Shown: positions 11,455 to 23,311 of the stretch, in pieces | Layout of the letters: each line of letters starts with the position of its first letter | Numbering within the stretch: position 1 is the first letter of the stretch | The notes under the pieces: generated by a model | Told to the model about the DNA's origin: nothing | The model's database searches: none | What the model saw: the letters and a program-made list of their open reading frames with translations, nothing else | Made by a program: the position numbers and the translations under genes | Assembly (NCBI GenBank): GCA_036674765.1 | Contig: JARVKI010000123.1 | Location: forward strand, 1 to 64,000 | Direction: 5' to 3' | Length of the DNA: 64,000 nt | Source: Seiridium cupressi | Lineage: Eukaryota > Ascomycota > Sordariomycetes > Amphisphaeriales > Sporocadaceae

Positions 11455-14400
11455 CTAGCTGATGTACACCGCCAGCGCCTGCTTGCCCTCGTCCGTCAAA
11501 CGCTCCTGGACAAAGCCCGCAATGGCATTGTTGTTTGCTGCATTGGCTTGGGTGAGATACTGCCGCACCCACTGCGGAACATCTTGGATCTGCGCGAATT
11601 CATCGCGTGCCGGTTGCTTGCAGGTGTTCAGAGGGGTGAACCCCATCCCAAAGCCAATATCGTCCACATCCGCCTCATTGACTACTTCACCGCCACCGCC
11701 CGTCGCCAGCGTCGGCGCGTTCGCCAGCAGCGTGAGCATCGCCTCGCAGGTAAAGCGCCAACCCTTCTGGTAGCGCTGTGCGAAAGCCTGGCTTTCCGCG
11801 AGCGATTTGGCGAACGACACGACCGCTACCTTTCGATCAACGGGTCGAGCTAGAGTCTGAGAGTTCGGCAGAATTTGCTGAAGATAGATGGGCGTGAAAA
11901 TATTGGCTTGTATCGAGTCAGTCTGAGCGATGAAGAAATCAGCTCCCAGACCGGCCTCCGTCTTAGCCGAAACGAGATGATAGAAGCATACAAAGCTTCG
12001 CTTGAATGCATCCGAGGGATTGTTCTGAAGCTTGGTGAACAAAAGTGTGAGAATGGTAGAGAAGAACTTCTCGAGGGTAGCCCTGGTAAAGCAAGTCAGC
12101 ACACGTCGTCTCTTCGGGACCTCAAAAAGATACATACTTGGGGACGGAGACCACTATGGCATCGAGAATTTCAAAGGCGCTTTGCTCAGTCTTTTTGCCG
12201 CTGAGCAATTTCTGGAAAATGCCCAGGATAGGCTCGAGTTGGTTCTCCGCAACAATGGAATCCGCTGCCCTCGGAATAATAGCAGCCAGTAGCCGGGCGG
12301 CACCCGGGACATTGCCTCTTGTCTCCCAGATTGTGGGGAGTATGAGAGGTCCAACAAGAGCCTTGTAGTGGTCGGGCAGGGCACCCGATGGGTTTGGCTC
12401 CAGCAGTGCTGCGAAGAGCTGGAAGACATATGGGATGAACTCTGTGGCCAACCCATGTTAGTATTGAGCAAGGCGTCTCTCCGTAAAGGACACATACCGT
12501 TGATCTCTTCAGTTAGAATTGCGTGGAAAGGCGCCCACAGTCGCTGCTGAAGTTGCGCGCTGGCACCCGGCGAGCCATTTCTAGACAAGTCAGTCAGTGC
12601 CTGCCATGCATAGTGTTGGGCTTGTTGGCGTCTCACCTGACCAATGCGCCCAATGCTTCGAAGTGGTAATAGTAGAACCTGGGGTTGCTGGGGTTTTCTT
12701 TGATGACTGCCGTGATGTTGATCAAGTGGTCCAGCACCATGTCTGCAAAAGGCAGAACCCCGTCCTTCATGACAATAAGAACACGCATGATGCAACGCAT
12801 CAAGAATTCGTTCTCCTGCATCTTGGCTGAAGCACTCTCCTTCTCCACGAGCTTGAACAAATGATCAAGCAGATCTTTCGCAAATGGCTCAATGTCGGTT
12901 CGGGAGAATACATGGTTGCCGCTGTCGTCTGTCAAGTACAAAACTCTCTCAACCGCAATGGCAGCATATGTGTAGACCACGTAGTTGTCTGATCCTAAGT
13001 TCTGAATGAGTGGCTGGAAGGCAGCCTGCCATTGCTCCTTGGTGAGCTGACTGCGGAAGGTGTAGAGGAACTTGATGGCATCGACCTTGGAAATTGGTTC
13101 GGAACCAACGTTGACGAGGTCCGAGGCTATGTGCTTCTGGAAAAAGTCAACAACATCAATAAGGGAGTTGACCGTCTTCACACCCTGCGCCGCAGTCACC
13201 GCACCCTTTGCAGCGATGGAGAAAAACAGAGAAACAGCCGTGTCCTTGTCTTTCCAGTTTGTCTTGCCTTGCTCCAAGTAGTGGTTGATGTACTTTCCGG
13301 CTACCCCGGTGACCAAGCCCTCAAATTTCTCTTGGAGCTTCTTCAAGAAATCCGTGGCTGCACGTCGTCTCGAGTCTGTATCTGATCCCTCGAGATCTCT
13401 TCGAATGAACTCAATCGGCTCGTCCTCAAACTGCTCAATATCGGACTCGCGTAGTGCGACATTCGGCAGCACGACCCCTTCTACAATCTGCTTTAAGACG
13501 TTTTCATCGTTGAAATTCTGGGCGTGCCGATCCTGGCTAGCAATAGCGGTCAAGAACTGCAGAGCCCTACTGACAAGGTTGTCGTATTTCTGCTGTGGGC
13601 CAAGCGATGATAGTAGGTTCCATGCACTGGTGATGAATGTCGGCGTGAAACGACCGAACTCTTCGTCGTACTTGCTCGTGTATAATTGCAGGGCTTCGCA
13701 AATATCGGCCTTGACGTTTTCCAACACGGAGGCTTCATCGTCATCGTCCGTTACGAGTAGAGGGTTCTCGTACACGAGGTATTCGTGTAGTAATGTTGAG
13801 ATTCGCTCCAGGCTATCCTCGAATTGTGGAGGCAGATCCTGACACGACAGATCGTAGAAAACCTTTACGAGCAGACTCATAGTCTCAAAGTAGGCTTTCA
13901 ATGCCTCCTTGTTATTCTGATTTGCTTTGATCTGCCCGTCGGTGGCCTAAAGAAGCGGAAAGTCAGCGGGGTTCCCACTCTCATGTCTCGACAACGCTTA
14001 CATTCATAAGGTTGAGGAAGGGGACCGCAAACGTCTTCAACACATGGTTGACCTCGGTGAACAGCTCGTCAGATCGGTATAGGGGCCGCCATCGCTGGAA
14101 GATGGAATGTGCAACCTCCAACACACCATTATTAACCTTGGCGTTGTCGGTTGTCAAGCGCGAAACGAGATCCTGGTTTCAATGGTTGATCAGCTAATGT
14201 ACGGTACACGAGTGGCAGTCGAAGCTAAGCTGAACACATACCTGAACGAGTGTCTGCCATCGCTCCCAGAAATCCGAGTCAGCAATCAAGCTGATAGCTT
14301 CACCAAGCTGAGTCTGAATGGCGGGAGGGCAGGAGATCATGAGGCCAATGAGTTCCTGTTTGATGGTTTCAACCTCATTTTGAGGTAGCTTGTAGTTGCC

Positions 14401-14786
14401 TTGTGCGTCCTATGTCCAGCAATTCTTAGTTTACAAACTTGTTCCGAGAGCCGGCTCCTGACATACCACATAGTTGAATCGAATGAAATTCTTGAAGTAT
14501 AGGGCGGCAGACAGACGGTTCTGTTGCGGTAAGGAATCGCTGTGTACGATCTGAAGGAGGAGTAGCGAGAAGCCCTGCTGCTTCTCTTCGGCCTTCAATG
14601 CGATCTCAGCTGCCGGTTGTGTTAGTCTGGATCCGTCTTGCGTGCCGCACCTCTGGCAAACATTGCAAACACCCGATGGAAAGGGCAGCGCGGGGCATCA
14701 CCAAGCTTAGACTTACCCTTCTTGCGCTCAGCGGGCTTCAGTGTGGCGTCCAGCAGCTGGACGACACGGTTAATGTCACTGGCCAT
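11455..14786 (-). CDS. cse1: Importin-alpha re-exporter (CSE1/CAS family)
   Basis: Eight exons give 958 aa, the usual length for CSE1: 14786-14717, 14609-14467, 14409-14242, 14172-14002, 13946-12637, 12580-12498, 12441-12138, 12082-11455. The start ATG gives MASDINRVVQLLDATLKP, the usual N-terminus of the Cse1 HEAT-repeat array. Further family marks are NRLSAALYFKNFIRFNYV (first importin-beta repeat), the Cse1-type central block with AYFETMSLLVKVFYDLSCQD, and a C-terminal CAS/CSE1 domain with FVCFYHLV. With RanGTP, this karyopherin carries importin-alpha back out of the nucleus. Seven introns of about 55-110 nt cluster in both ends, while the central exon is 1.3 kb. The gene diverges from tsc2 across about 1.3 kb. 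Confidence 0.96.
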
Positions 14787-16106
14787 GGTTGCGAGGCTTG
14801 TATGGTGTAGGAATAATGGCAGGCCAAGCTGTGCAGACCACGATTCTGAGGGTTGGGAGGAGAAAAAGTTGTTGCGTGAAGTCACTACTCGATACCTGAT
14901 GGAACCGACTTATTTGGTGTGGTTTGTTTGCTCTGGGATCCATGGCCAACCACAGCAACGGAGGCACCACCAAAAGCTTAGCGGGGTAGTTTTTTCAGGC
15001 CCGGGCGACACGGAGCTCTGGGGCACCCAAACCGCCGATGGACCAAGCTCCCAAACTTAGTGCCAGGTGCAGAGTATGTAGCTCGGTGCTGTGCTAGCTA
15101 CGTACATTGTACCTAATTTGTACCCGCAAGCAGTGGGACACTGAATGCCCATACAGTTCAAGGCAGCCTCATGATCAGCTGCAGGGGCACAGTCAATGGC
15201 AGGACTTCTAGATCTTTGTTTAACTATCAGCTCCCCAGATTCACGGCAGGTATCGGCCATTGCAAAGAGAACTTGATTGGTTGTCTCTACAGGAGCTGAT
15301 TCTTTTGGCCCTATCGCTGTGGCCGAGGCTAGAGCTCGCCCGTCTAGTGAAGCGTCAGAGCCCGTCATTGGTGCAATGGATAAATGATCTTGCGTAGAAA
15401 TATGCACGCCGACAGAATAGGTACAGTAGGGATCGATCCAAGTGAACGTCAATCAAAGCCGCCCATCCCTCTTCCGTTCCAGGATTTGCTGCACCTTGTT
15501 CTTGTCCAAGAGCTTTTTATCTTGCTGCAGACAGCCTGCTGTCTTGGTATGCTTAGTCCAATGCACTGCTGCTTCGAAGCCAACCCCAAATGATCGGTCT
15601 GCGGGCCTAGGAGGGAGCAACCTATCGTCACCAGAAACACCGGCCGACGGATCCCGTGAAGCTAAGGCCTAGGCCGGAGGGAGTGGAGGACCTGCATGAC
15701 GGAACGACGTCCAAAAAAAGGCTGCAGCTGCCTTCTTCCCTCACTAGAATTTATGCAGCGCTGATAGTTGCACTGGAAGGAGGCGTGATATCCAGCGGCT
15801 GTCCTTGTACCTCGTGTGAATTCCACCCTTATGCAAGGTATAGCTTGCTTGTAAGTTGCCTGTGTTTCCTGGCCAGCAGGCGCTGCCTAGCCATCTGCCG
15901 AGCGACCAGATATTGCTCCTGGTGCCGCCAGATTGCTGCGACAATACGAAGCCATGCGACCACTGGCGGGCTGTCCATTTAGATCCGTACTCGAGATTCA
16001 CCAAACCCCTCCGACATTTTCCAACTCAAACCCCAAACCTCCTTCATGCGATCGCCTCTCACACCATATACGCCCATGACGAAGTTCTTGTTCAAGATTC
16101 GCTAAC
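14787..16106. other. Divergent promoter region cse1/tsc2
   Basis: 1.3 kb between two divergent start codons. No open frame in it carries a motif. It must contain both promoters; no specific factor site could be assigned with confidence. Confidence 0.55.
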
Positions 16107-19100
16107 ATGTTTCGGCGGATAGTGTCCCTCGGCCAGAAGGCCGCTGAAGGGCCAGTCGAAGCCGACGACATGTCTCCATCGCCAGGAGACCAGGCCCAGC
16201 CGCCGCAGGACTCGAAAAATAGTGGTGGGCTGGCTGGGGTCTTCAAAAGTCTTACTGGCGGTTCCAAATCATCAAAGACGACCTCGGCTCCTGTACAGAC
16301 CACGGGCCCGATTGCCAATACCAATGTTGCCGAGAAACTCAACGATGCGAAGCTTTCGCATAGCCTCTCACCGAATCACATGGATGCTTTCGAGCAGCTT
16401 AGAGCTGGGTCAGCAAGTGAGCGCGTTACTGCAGCTGAACAACTTCGCAATGCCGTCATCGAGCACCCTCTCAACCCAGTCCTCGATATATGGTATGCTG
16501 CCAAGGACATGATAGAACCCGGAAATCACACTGCTACCCGGACTGCTGGCTGGGAGCTCTTGACCACATGCGTCAAACACGACTCCTCGACGGATCTTGA
16601 GCGCAAGGAGTATTTCCAGACCCTGACCTCCTTGGCCAACCCAGAGGATTTCCGTCTACAGTTGACTGCGCTCATCGAACTCACGAATCATGGCCGAAAT
16701 GTCTCCGGATTCGAATATGACATTTTCCCGTTGGTGACCAGCTGGCTCGGAATGGAGTTTGAAGCGGCTCGAGCGGCAAGGAAGCAGGCGTCCCGCACAA
16801 AGGGAAAAGCTGTCGCTTCTGGGGAGGATCAGAACTTTGCTGATCTTTTCGTATATATCATGGATTTGATCAAATTCAACTTCGGCGTTATGGGCGACGA
16901 AGCTGCACAGGCTCTGATTGACGCCTTGGTGCAGATCTGCATGAACACGAGTGGCACGGAGGACATAAGGGCATGTATCAAAGTCATGAGTGCCATCGTG
17001 ACCTTTGGAGCAATACCGAGTGGGAAACTCAAGGACTACGTGCACGTCCTCAGTTCGGTTCATTGCATGGTCGAGGAGCTTCAAAAGGATGCGTGGCACG
17101 CGCTCAGCATCTTGTGCAGATCCCATTATGGCCATGCAGTGGTGAGGACCCTGTTAGATGTCTTGAGCAGTCTCGACGACGACACCGACAAGTCGAAAGA
17201 GGGCACTAGAAATGTCCGGGGTGCCCTGTCAGTACTTCAGAAACTCATTTCAAAGAGTACAGAAAAGGGCTACCCCTCAGTGGCTTATGGAATGCTCGTT
17301 GAGGGGCTGTCCACCGTGGGCAACACGAAAACGTCCTGGAAGATACATCTCGATGCATTGCGACTTATCAATGCGTTGTTCGATGGCCCGAAGGGGAGTA
17401 TGAACCCAATGATTGTTGACGAGGACTGGAGCGCTATCTTCGACGTCGCAGACGCGTGCATTGAAACACACATGGCGTCAACTACAAGGGATGACCTAGC
17501 CAATCCTCCCATCTCCAGAGACAATTCCGAACATCCGCAAACCGTTATGGGCAGAGAAGTCACCAAACTCGTTTCCTTTCTCGAGACACTTCTCACTGCG
17601 CAGTCTGGAGGTTTACTGCAGCGTCAAAGTTGTATTATCTTTTTAAGCAAGATACATAAACTTTTGCCCGACACAGCTGCAATTTTGGTTCTTGACTATT
17701 ACAAGGAGTTCAGATGCTGCTACCCGTCAGACCTAGATTGGGAAGAGAACCTGAGACTCGTTCTCGACGTCCTTTTCGCTAACCGCACAAGATCGTCCCA
17801 GCTTCGAGTGCAAGCTCTGCAAGTGGTCACGGAGGTCTATGACATGGTGGAATTGGTCCATGACCAGTTGGAGCCTGATTTCGTGCCAAAGCTGATGCAG
17901 AGCATTCTCAGGGATGTGGCTGAGGAGAGCGATATTGATGTTCTTGAAGATATTGTGTTTTTCGCAGTTAGCATCGCGAGCAGTGCAGATCATCCGCTTT
18001 TCCATTATATCGTGGATACTATTCGTGGCATTCTCACCGTCAACCGTCTGCGTTCATCGATCTCGCCTGTCGTGTCCAGCCCGTCTGGGATCTTATCTAT
18101 TCCAGAACCGATGGATGGCCCAAAACAGAGCCCGTCTAATGTTGTGGCCAAAGGTTACGTGCGGATTTTCGTACGTGTGATGCACACGGATACGGTCAAA
18201 GCCATTCGATTATTCAGCTTGTTGGTGTCTATAGCCAAATCCAATTCAACCGAAGCTGACGCACGACTGACTGCGATGAAGCTTCTGTTTCGACTGAGAG
18301 CTGACTGGGCAAATCGAGTCTACATAACCACGTTTACAGAAACCGAGAATCTTGCCGCTGCACTTCACCGAACAGACGAATCCCTCGCGAAGAGGCACGC
18401 CGAGGAAGCAGCCCAGCCAAGTAGACTATCTCGTGGAGAAGGCGTCTCTGGCCGTATTTCTCGGGGCGTCTCTTTTGGACAAGGCCAAACTCAAGAAAGA
18501 AGTTTATCGGAAAGGAGCTTTGCCGCACGAGGGAGCGTCCGAAGCCTCGCCCCTGCATATCAACAGCAATGGTCAGCTTCCGATACCGACGTTCTTCCCG
18601 ACCGTGCTTCGCGGCTAGCAAGCCAAGTCCTGTCCTCATCCCAATGTTCCAGGAACCCTATGGAGAGCGGGGAGCGACCTGGAGATTATTATTTGCCTAC
18701 TTCTGAATGGCTAGAGGCAGTCATCGGCCTTGTCCAGCATGGTTGCGAGTGGGAAATCCAAAGCTATCTACTCGTGTACCTGCCCTCTCAGTTGAGCAAT
18801 CACGCCATGTTCAAGGATGCAATTCCGCAAATACAAGAGCTACGAAAGGTTGTCTGTGAACTAATCAGAACCAACGGGTTTCGGGAACCTCCCAGCGCAA
18901 CTGGCCTTCGACGGGCCGACGTGGCCATATGCCTTTTTCATACGCTCACCATGATATTGAGCTATCATCAGCATTTCCAGAAGACCGAGGAAGACGAAAT
19001 CGTCAGCACTTTTGTGCGGGGAATAGCCACCTATGAGCGCAGCGCGAAATGTTGTATTCATGCTCTGTCCATCTGCTGCTACGAACTGCCAATGTCAACA

Positions 19101-20966
19101 AGCAAAGCTCTAGTGACCATTTTACAGAAGATGTCACAGATCATCACCCAACCGTCGATTGCTATACACATCCTTGAGTTTCTCGCTTGCCTCGCTCGAC
19201 GTCCATCACTCTACAGCAACTTTCGAGAGGATGAACATCGTATCGTGTTCGGCATATGCTTCCGGTACTTGCAATATGTCAGGGAGAAGAAGCAGTCCTC
19301 CCGCATAAGTGCTTCCAACGACGCACCTGCCACAGCGCCCGGTTCATCTGGTCTACTCGAAAGCCAGGCGCACCCAAATGCTTCCGACGATCTTCCGCAG
19401 TATGTATATGCATTAGCGTATCATGTCATCACGTTTTGGTTCTTGGCATTGAAGCTTCCGGATCGTGCCAAACATGTAGGCTGGATTGCAAAGAATCTGT
19501 TCACGGATGTAGACGGTTCTGAAGTAGCCGAGGAGCAAGCCCAGATCACGATCGATTTCATGCAGAGAGTGGCATACGCTGATGTTGGCGAATCGGGTGA
19601 CGACCCTCTCTTCACCTCGGATCGGTATGGCGAGGTTGTCAGGAAGCGATGGCTGATTGGCAACAGCATCGTAACAGTCGAGCAAGCCACCAGCAGCGGG
19701 TGGGCTCAGATTACGAAGCGACAACCTTCCGGAACATCGTCGTACATGATCCGAGAGTCTCTTCTTGCGCCTCCTGCCCATCAAGAACAAACCACCAATG
19801 AGGTATTGGGGAGAGACGGCCGCCCAGAGCACGGAGACAACGTCCTCCCCAGCCATCTACTCGTTCAGCTCCTCTCCTCGATGCCGCAGTGCACCGACCA
19901 GGCGCGGCCAATACCTCTGCCCGACGATGAATCAGTTGACAGAGCTTTGAGGGTGTTTGATCGCAGCTCCACCATTGATGGCCACAAAGTTGGCGTCATT
20001 TACATTGGCGAAAATCAGACTGACGAGGTAGACATTTTGGCCAATGTGTCTGGAAGTCGGGAGTACGTTGAATTTCTGCAGGGCCTCGGTACATTGGTTC
20101 GACTCAAAGGTGCGACGTTCAATACTCAGGGTCTAGATCGTCAATACGAGACCGACGGCGAATTTGCTATTTGCTGGAGAGACCGAGTCACTGAGATCGT
20201 CTTCCATGTCACAACGCAGATGCCGACAAATCTGGAGCGGGACCCCCAGTGCACACTGAAGAAGCGTCACATCGGCAATGACTTTGTCAACATAATTTTC
20301 AACGACTCCGGCCTGCCGTTCAAGTTTGATACCTTTCCGTCCGACTTCAACTTTGTCAACATAGTCATTACTCCTGAATCACGGGCTTCGTTCGTCGCTA
20401 CTAGGCAGAGGGCACCGATTGGCGTGAGAGAGTCGTTCTACAACGTGCAAGTCATGAGCAAGCCCGGCTTCCCAGAGATATCTCCTGCTTCGGACACCAA
20501 GATTATTAGTCTGAAGGCGTTGCCCGACTTTATCCGGCTCGTGGCACTTAATGCGTCTGTCTTTTCCTTTGTCTGGGCCAGCCGAGAAGTTGGCGAACAC
20601 ATCTCACCTTGGCGACATCGACTTCGCGAGATCCATCGTCTGCGCGAGAGGTATGGCCTGAAGCTTACAAACCATACCCATGGTCCATCACCGTCACCTC
20701 CAGGCACAGCTCTTAGTGGGAGTGCTGCGGCTAACGCTCTCGGCGTGCAAGGAGATATGAACAGACCGGGAAGCACTGTGCGAGATAGTTTCAGCAGTTT
20801 GCGGCGAGCATCGGTTGCTACGTTCTTCTCAAACACTAGCGAGCCCAACACCCACTCGCACCGATCCTCTGTTCTGTCTACCGTCCCGACGGAAAGCACT
20901 GAGATTAACCAGCCCGGTGGCTGCGAAACGCTCGCCGATAAACTCGATTTTTCAAAATGGGCCTGA
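16107..20966 (+). CDS. tsc2: Tuberin (TSC2), Rheb GTPase-activating protein
   Basis: A single 1,619-codon exon starting at ATG (MFRRIVSLGQK). Residues from about 90 to 560 form the helical HEAT-like tuberin N-region (for example LNPVLDIWYAAKDMI), with a further tuberin-type helical block to about 1150. The RapGAP domain spans about residues 1270-1490. It shows HKVGVIYIGENQ, then KKRHIGNDFVNIIFNDS containing the asparagine thumb (Asn1391), then FNFVNIVITP. With TSC1 (hamartin, not in this window) tuberin stimulates GTP hydrolysis by Rheb and so restrains TORC1. Residues about 800-880 (RSLSERSFAARGSVRSLAP) and the C-terminal tail are Ser/Arg-rich and low in structure, plausible phosphorylation regions. 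No intron is needed, unlike most neighbours. Confidence 0.95.
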   Translation: MFRRIVSLGQKAAEGPVEADDMSPSPGDQAQPPQDSKNSGGLAGVFKSLTGGSKSSKTTSAPVQTTGPIANTNVAEKLNDAKLSHSLSPNHMDAFEQLRAGSASERVTAAEQLRNAVIEHPLNPVLDIWYAAKDMIEPGNHTATRTAGWELLTTCVKHDSSTDLERKEYFQTLTSLANPEDFRLQLTALIELTNHGRNVSGFEYDIFPLVTSWLGMEFEAARAARKQASRTKGKAVASGEDQNFADLFVYIMDLIKFNFGVMGDEAAQALIDALVQICMNTSGTEDIRACIKVMSAIVTFGAIPSGKLKDYVHVLSSVHCMVEELQKDAWHALSILCRSHYGHAVVRTLLDVLSSLDDDTDKSKEGTRNVRGALSVLQKLISKSTEKGYPSVAYGMLVEGLSTVGNTKTSWKIHLDALRLINALFDGPKGSMNPMIVDEDWSAIFDVADACIETHMASTTRDDLANPPISRDNSEHPQTVMGREVTKLVSFLETLLTAQSGGLLQRQSCIIFLSKIHKLLPDTAAILVLDYYKEFRCCYPSDLDWEENLRLVLDVLFANRTRSSQLRVQALQVVTEVYDMVELVHDQLEPDFVPKLMQSILRDVAEESDIDVLEDIVFFAVSIASSADHPLFHYIVDTIRGILTVNRLRSSISPVVSSPSGILSIPEPMDGPKQSPSNVVAKGYVRIFVRVMHTDTVKAIRLFSLLVSIAKSNSTEADARLTAMKLLFRLRADWANRVYITTFTETENLAAALHRTDESLAKRHAEEAAQPSRLSRGEGVSGRISRGVSFGQGQTQERSLSERSFAARGSVRSLAPAYQQQWSASDTDVLPDRASRLASQVLSSSQCSRNPMESGERPGDYYLPTSEWLEAVIGLVQHGCEWEIQSYLLVYLPSQLSNHAMFKDAIPQIQELRKVVCELIRTNGFREPPSATGLRRADVAICLFHTLTMILSYHQHFQKTEEDEIVSTFVRGIATYERSAKCCIHALSICCYELPMSTSKALVTILQKMSQIITQPSIAIHILEFLACLARRPSLYSNFREDEHRIVFGICFRYLQYVREKKQSSRISASNDAPATAPGSSGLLESQAHPNASDDLPQYVYALAYHVITFWFLALKLPDRAKHVGWIAKNLFTDVDGSEVAEEQAQITIDFMQRVAYADVGESGDDPLFTSDRYGEVVRKRWLIGNSIVTVEQATSSGWAQITKRQPSGTSSYMIRESLLAPPAHQEQTTNEVLGRDGRPEHGDNVLPSHLLVQLLSSMPQCTDQARPIPLPDDESVDRALRVFDRSSTIDGHKVGVIYIGENQTDEVDILANVSGSREYVEFLQGLGTLVRLKGATFNTQGLDRQYETDGEFAICWRDRVTEIVFHVTTQMPTNLERDPQCTLKKRHIGNDFVNIIFNDSGLPFKFDTFPSDFNFVNIVITPESRASFVATRQRAPIGVRESFYNVQVMSKPGFPEISPASDTKIISLKALPDFIRLVALNASVFSFVWASREVGEHISPWRHRLREIHRLRERYGLKLTNHTHGPSPSPPGTALSGSAAANALGVQGDMNRPGSTVRDSFSSLRRASVATFFSNTSEPNTHSHRSSVLSTVPTESTEINQPGGCETLADKLDFSKWA

Positions 20967-23311
20967 GGCACGCCCAGTATACTCACACTGTTCATTTGGG
21001 AGTGTACATAATGATTGCACGTTTCACGCAAATGGTTGCACGCATGGCGGGCCGGGGAGACGAACGGGGGAATTGCCATTCTTTCGCATATTGCGCCGGC
21101 GTCTGACACGGTGAAGGATTACGGCGTTTAAACACGGGGATACCACAAAAGTTTCTGCTTTCTGCCTTCAGGTTCCTGTGTTCCTTATTCTGTCTGACTC
21201 AGTTTCATGCAGACTGAGGACTTCGGGCATTTTCATGAGCAAAATACATCCAGGCATGACATCTCCCACTACATTGTTTTTTTTGGGTTTGTATTACAGC
21301 CAACCTTTTCGCGGTGAGGGCCATGTAGTCGATTCGAGGGCGAAGACGCTGTACAAAACACGCGAGAGTCACCCGAGGCAGATAGCGTTCATATGATTTT
21401 GTTTGGCCAAAAGATTCTTTTCTTTTTAATAGACACCATAGTCTTTTGTGGGCGTGCCATTATGTTCGACGGATAGCAGGCGACTCTGGGTCACTGCTGG
21501 ATCACTTTGTGGATAGCGAAGAAATCTCGTCTCGACGCCGTGTAGGAATAGCACCAGATCTTGGGCCTGAGAAGCCTATGTAACCAGATGAGATATACAA
21601 AAAACGTGTGTACGCGGTCTAGAACTCGCTTGATGTTTAGATCAAACATCGTTTTCCTCAATCACATGTGACCAGCCAGGGATGCGGGTGGTGCGAATTC
21701 GGCCGTCACACCGGTTATACAATAAGCATCCATGGGCAACGCGTTACACACGCAGCGTCGGAGTATACGCTTTTGGCGCAATAGTGACGCGGCGAGCGTG
21801 GGGAAGGGTCGTCATCTGAGGTGAGATTCATTGAGTGATCGTGATGCGAGGAAGTCTAGACACGAGATGGACACAAAAGTCCAGGCAGAGAGGTCATAGG
21901 GCTAGTAGAAGGATATTGAGCCAAAGAGTCATTTCATGATTGCGTACCCGGAGAAGGGGTGTGGCCCGGCCACATTCGGACAGAAAGGCGTATGTTGTGT
22001 CACCTACTCAACGCTCGCGTAATTCACTGCCTATTCTCTCACATGACTACTAGATCTTCTCACATACCCGGAATTGCACTTGTCATTAATCTTGGCGCAT
22101 GCTGTTATGGTTAAATCCGGGAAATTGTTCTCAATGTCTATGAAAAGTCCGATTTTTGTTTCTTCGTACAAGTCTCACACACACAAGTGCGCACACCTAG
22201 GGATATCAACGGAATCTGCTCCGCCTGGCCCGCCATCTTGGACGGTGCTCTTCCGGCCTGCTCAGAGATGTTTCTGCCGTAGCCTCGAATCCTTGGGGCA
22301 TCAAGTTTATTTGGGTGCCAAAATGTTGAAATGCATACATGTATGTATGCACACTGAAGGCGTTTGGTCCATCAGCTGGAGTTACACCACGTCCTCATTC
22401 GGAAAGTCTACGAAATTTAGACTAGCTAGATCATAAGAGCGCAACATTAGATCCTGTAGCAGCCGGGTGCTTTTTTCCTTGGATGGACATTACCTCCCAG
22501 TGGGAAACAAGTCTTGTCACGCCGCTCGGCTGCGCGCCGATATGCGAGTCTCGCATGTCACCCTTGCTGTCACACCGTGGTAATCGGCACGCGGAAATTT
22601 GGCGAAGCTTCCGCAACAGCAGATTCCGCAAGAAAATGAAACTAACAGTTCTGCTCATGCACGATGAGATGGCATACATGCACACTTCACTGCACAGGCG
22701 GCTTGTGGATAGCCGAGCAACATTGAAGGGCCGTTGCGTTTGCATTCCTGCACCCGCCGCATGCGAAAAGCGCACGACGCTTCGGACTTTTCCCGAGTTT
22801 CCCCCCAAAAGGACCAATAGGCTTTAGTCGCTCTGGATCTCGTGAACCGACTTTCGGGGGTGAGTTAGGTATCCTTGCTACCTTTAAAGGAAGCCCTAGC
22901 GGGTTCAGGCCTCTCCCTCGACCGACCCCGATGGGCAGTAAGAGAAGCCTCCCGTCGGACTTGATCCCCAGCGGTTCTGCTTGCTAGTGCGATGCTTCCT
23001 GGTGGGCGTAAGACTTTCCCAATCTTGAGTACGATTTCCCATCATGTTTATCGCGAGCCAGTAACGTAACTTATACTCAATAAACAATCCTATCTGTAAG
23101 AGAGCGCCGATGTGCCAAAAGAGGATCATAACTTTCGATCATCAACACGCAGACTAGGCAAGGGTCCTTGGCGCCTTCTGTGACACACTGCCATTCAGCA
23201 AGAGATCACTGAACTTCGTAAGCGCGATCAATCATTCCCAGGGCCTAGTTACACGGCGTTACAAACGGCCAATGAACCGCCATGCCTGCCTCAAGGTGAT
23301 GTAAACGCTGA
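20967..23311. other. Intergenic region downstream of tsc2
   Basis: About 2.3 kb. Two overlapping opposite frames near 22431-22827 have no motif and poor codon character. A short palindrome CATACATGTATG lies near 22334. No gene or RNA gene could be supported. Confidence 0.5.

Noticed and set aside
12154..12795. 213-codon - strand frame inside cse1
   Set aside because: Shadow of the cse1 exons in another frame, rich in Arg/Gln/His.
22431..22827. Two opposite overlapping frames of over 110 codons
   Set aside because: Mirror frames of the same DNA, neither with motif or splice partner.
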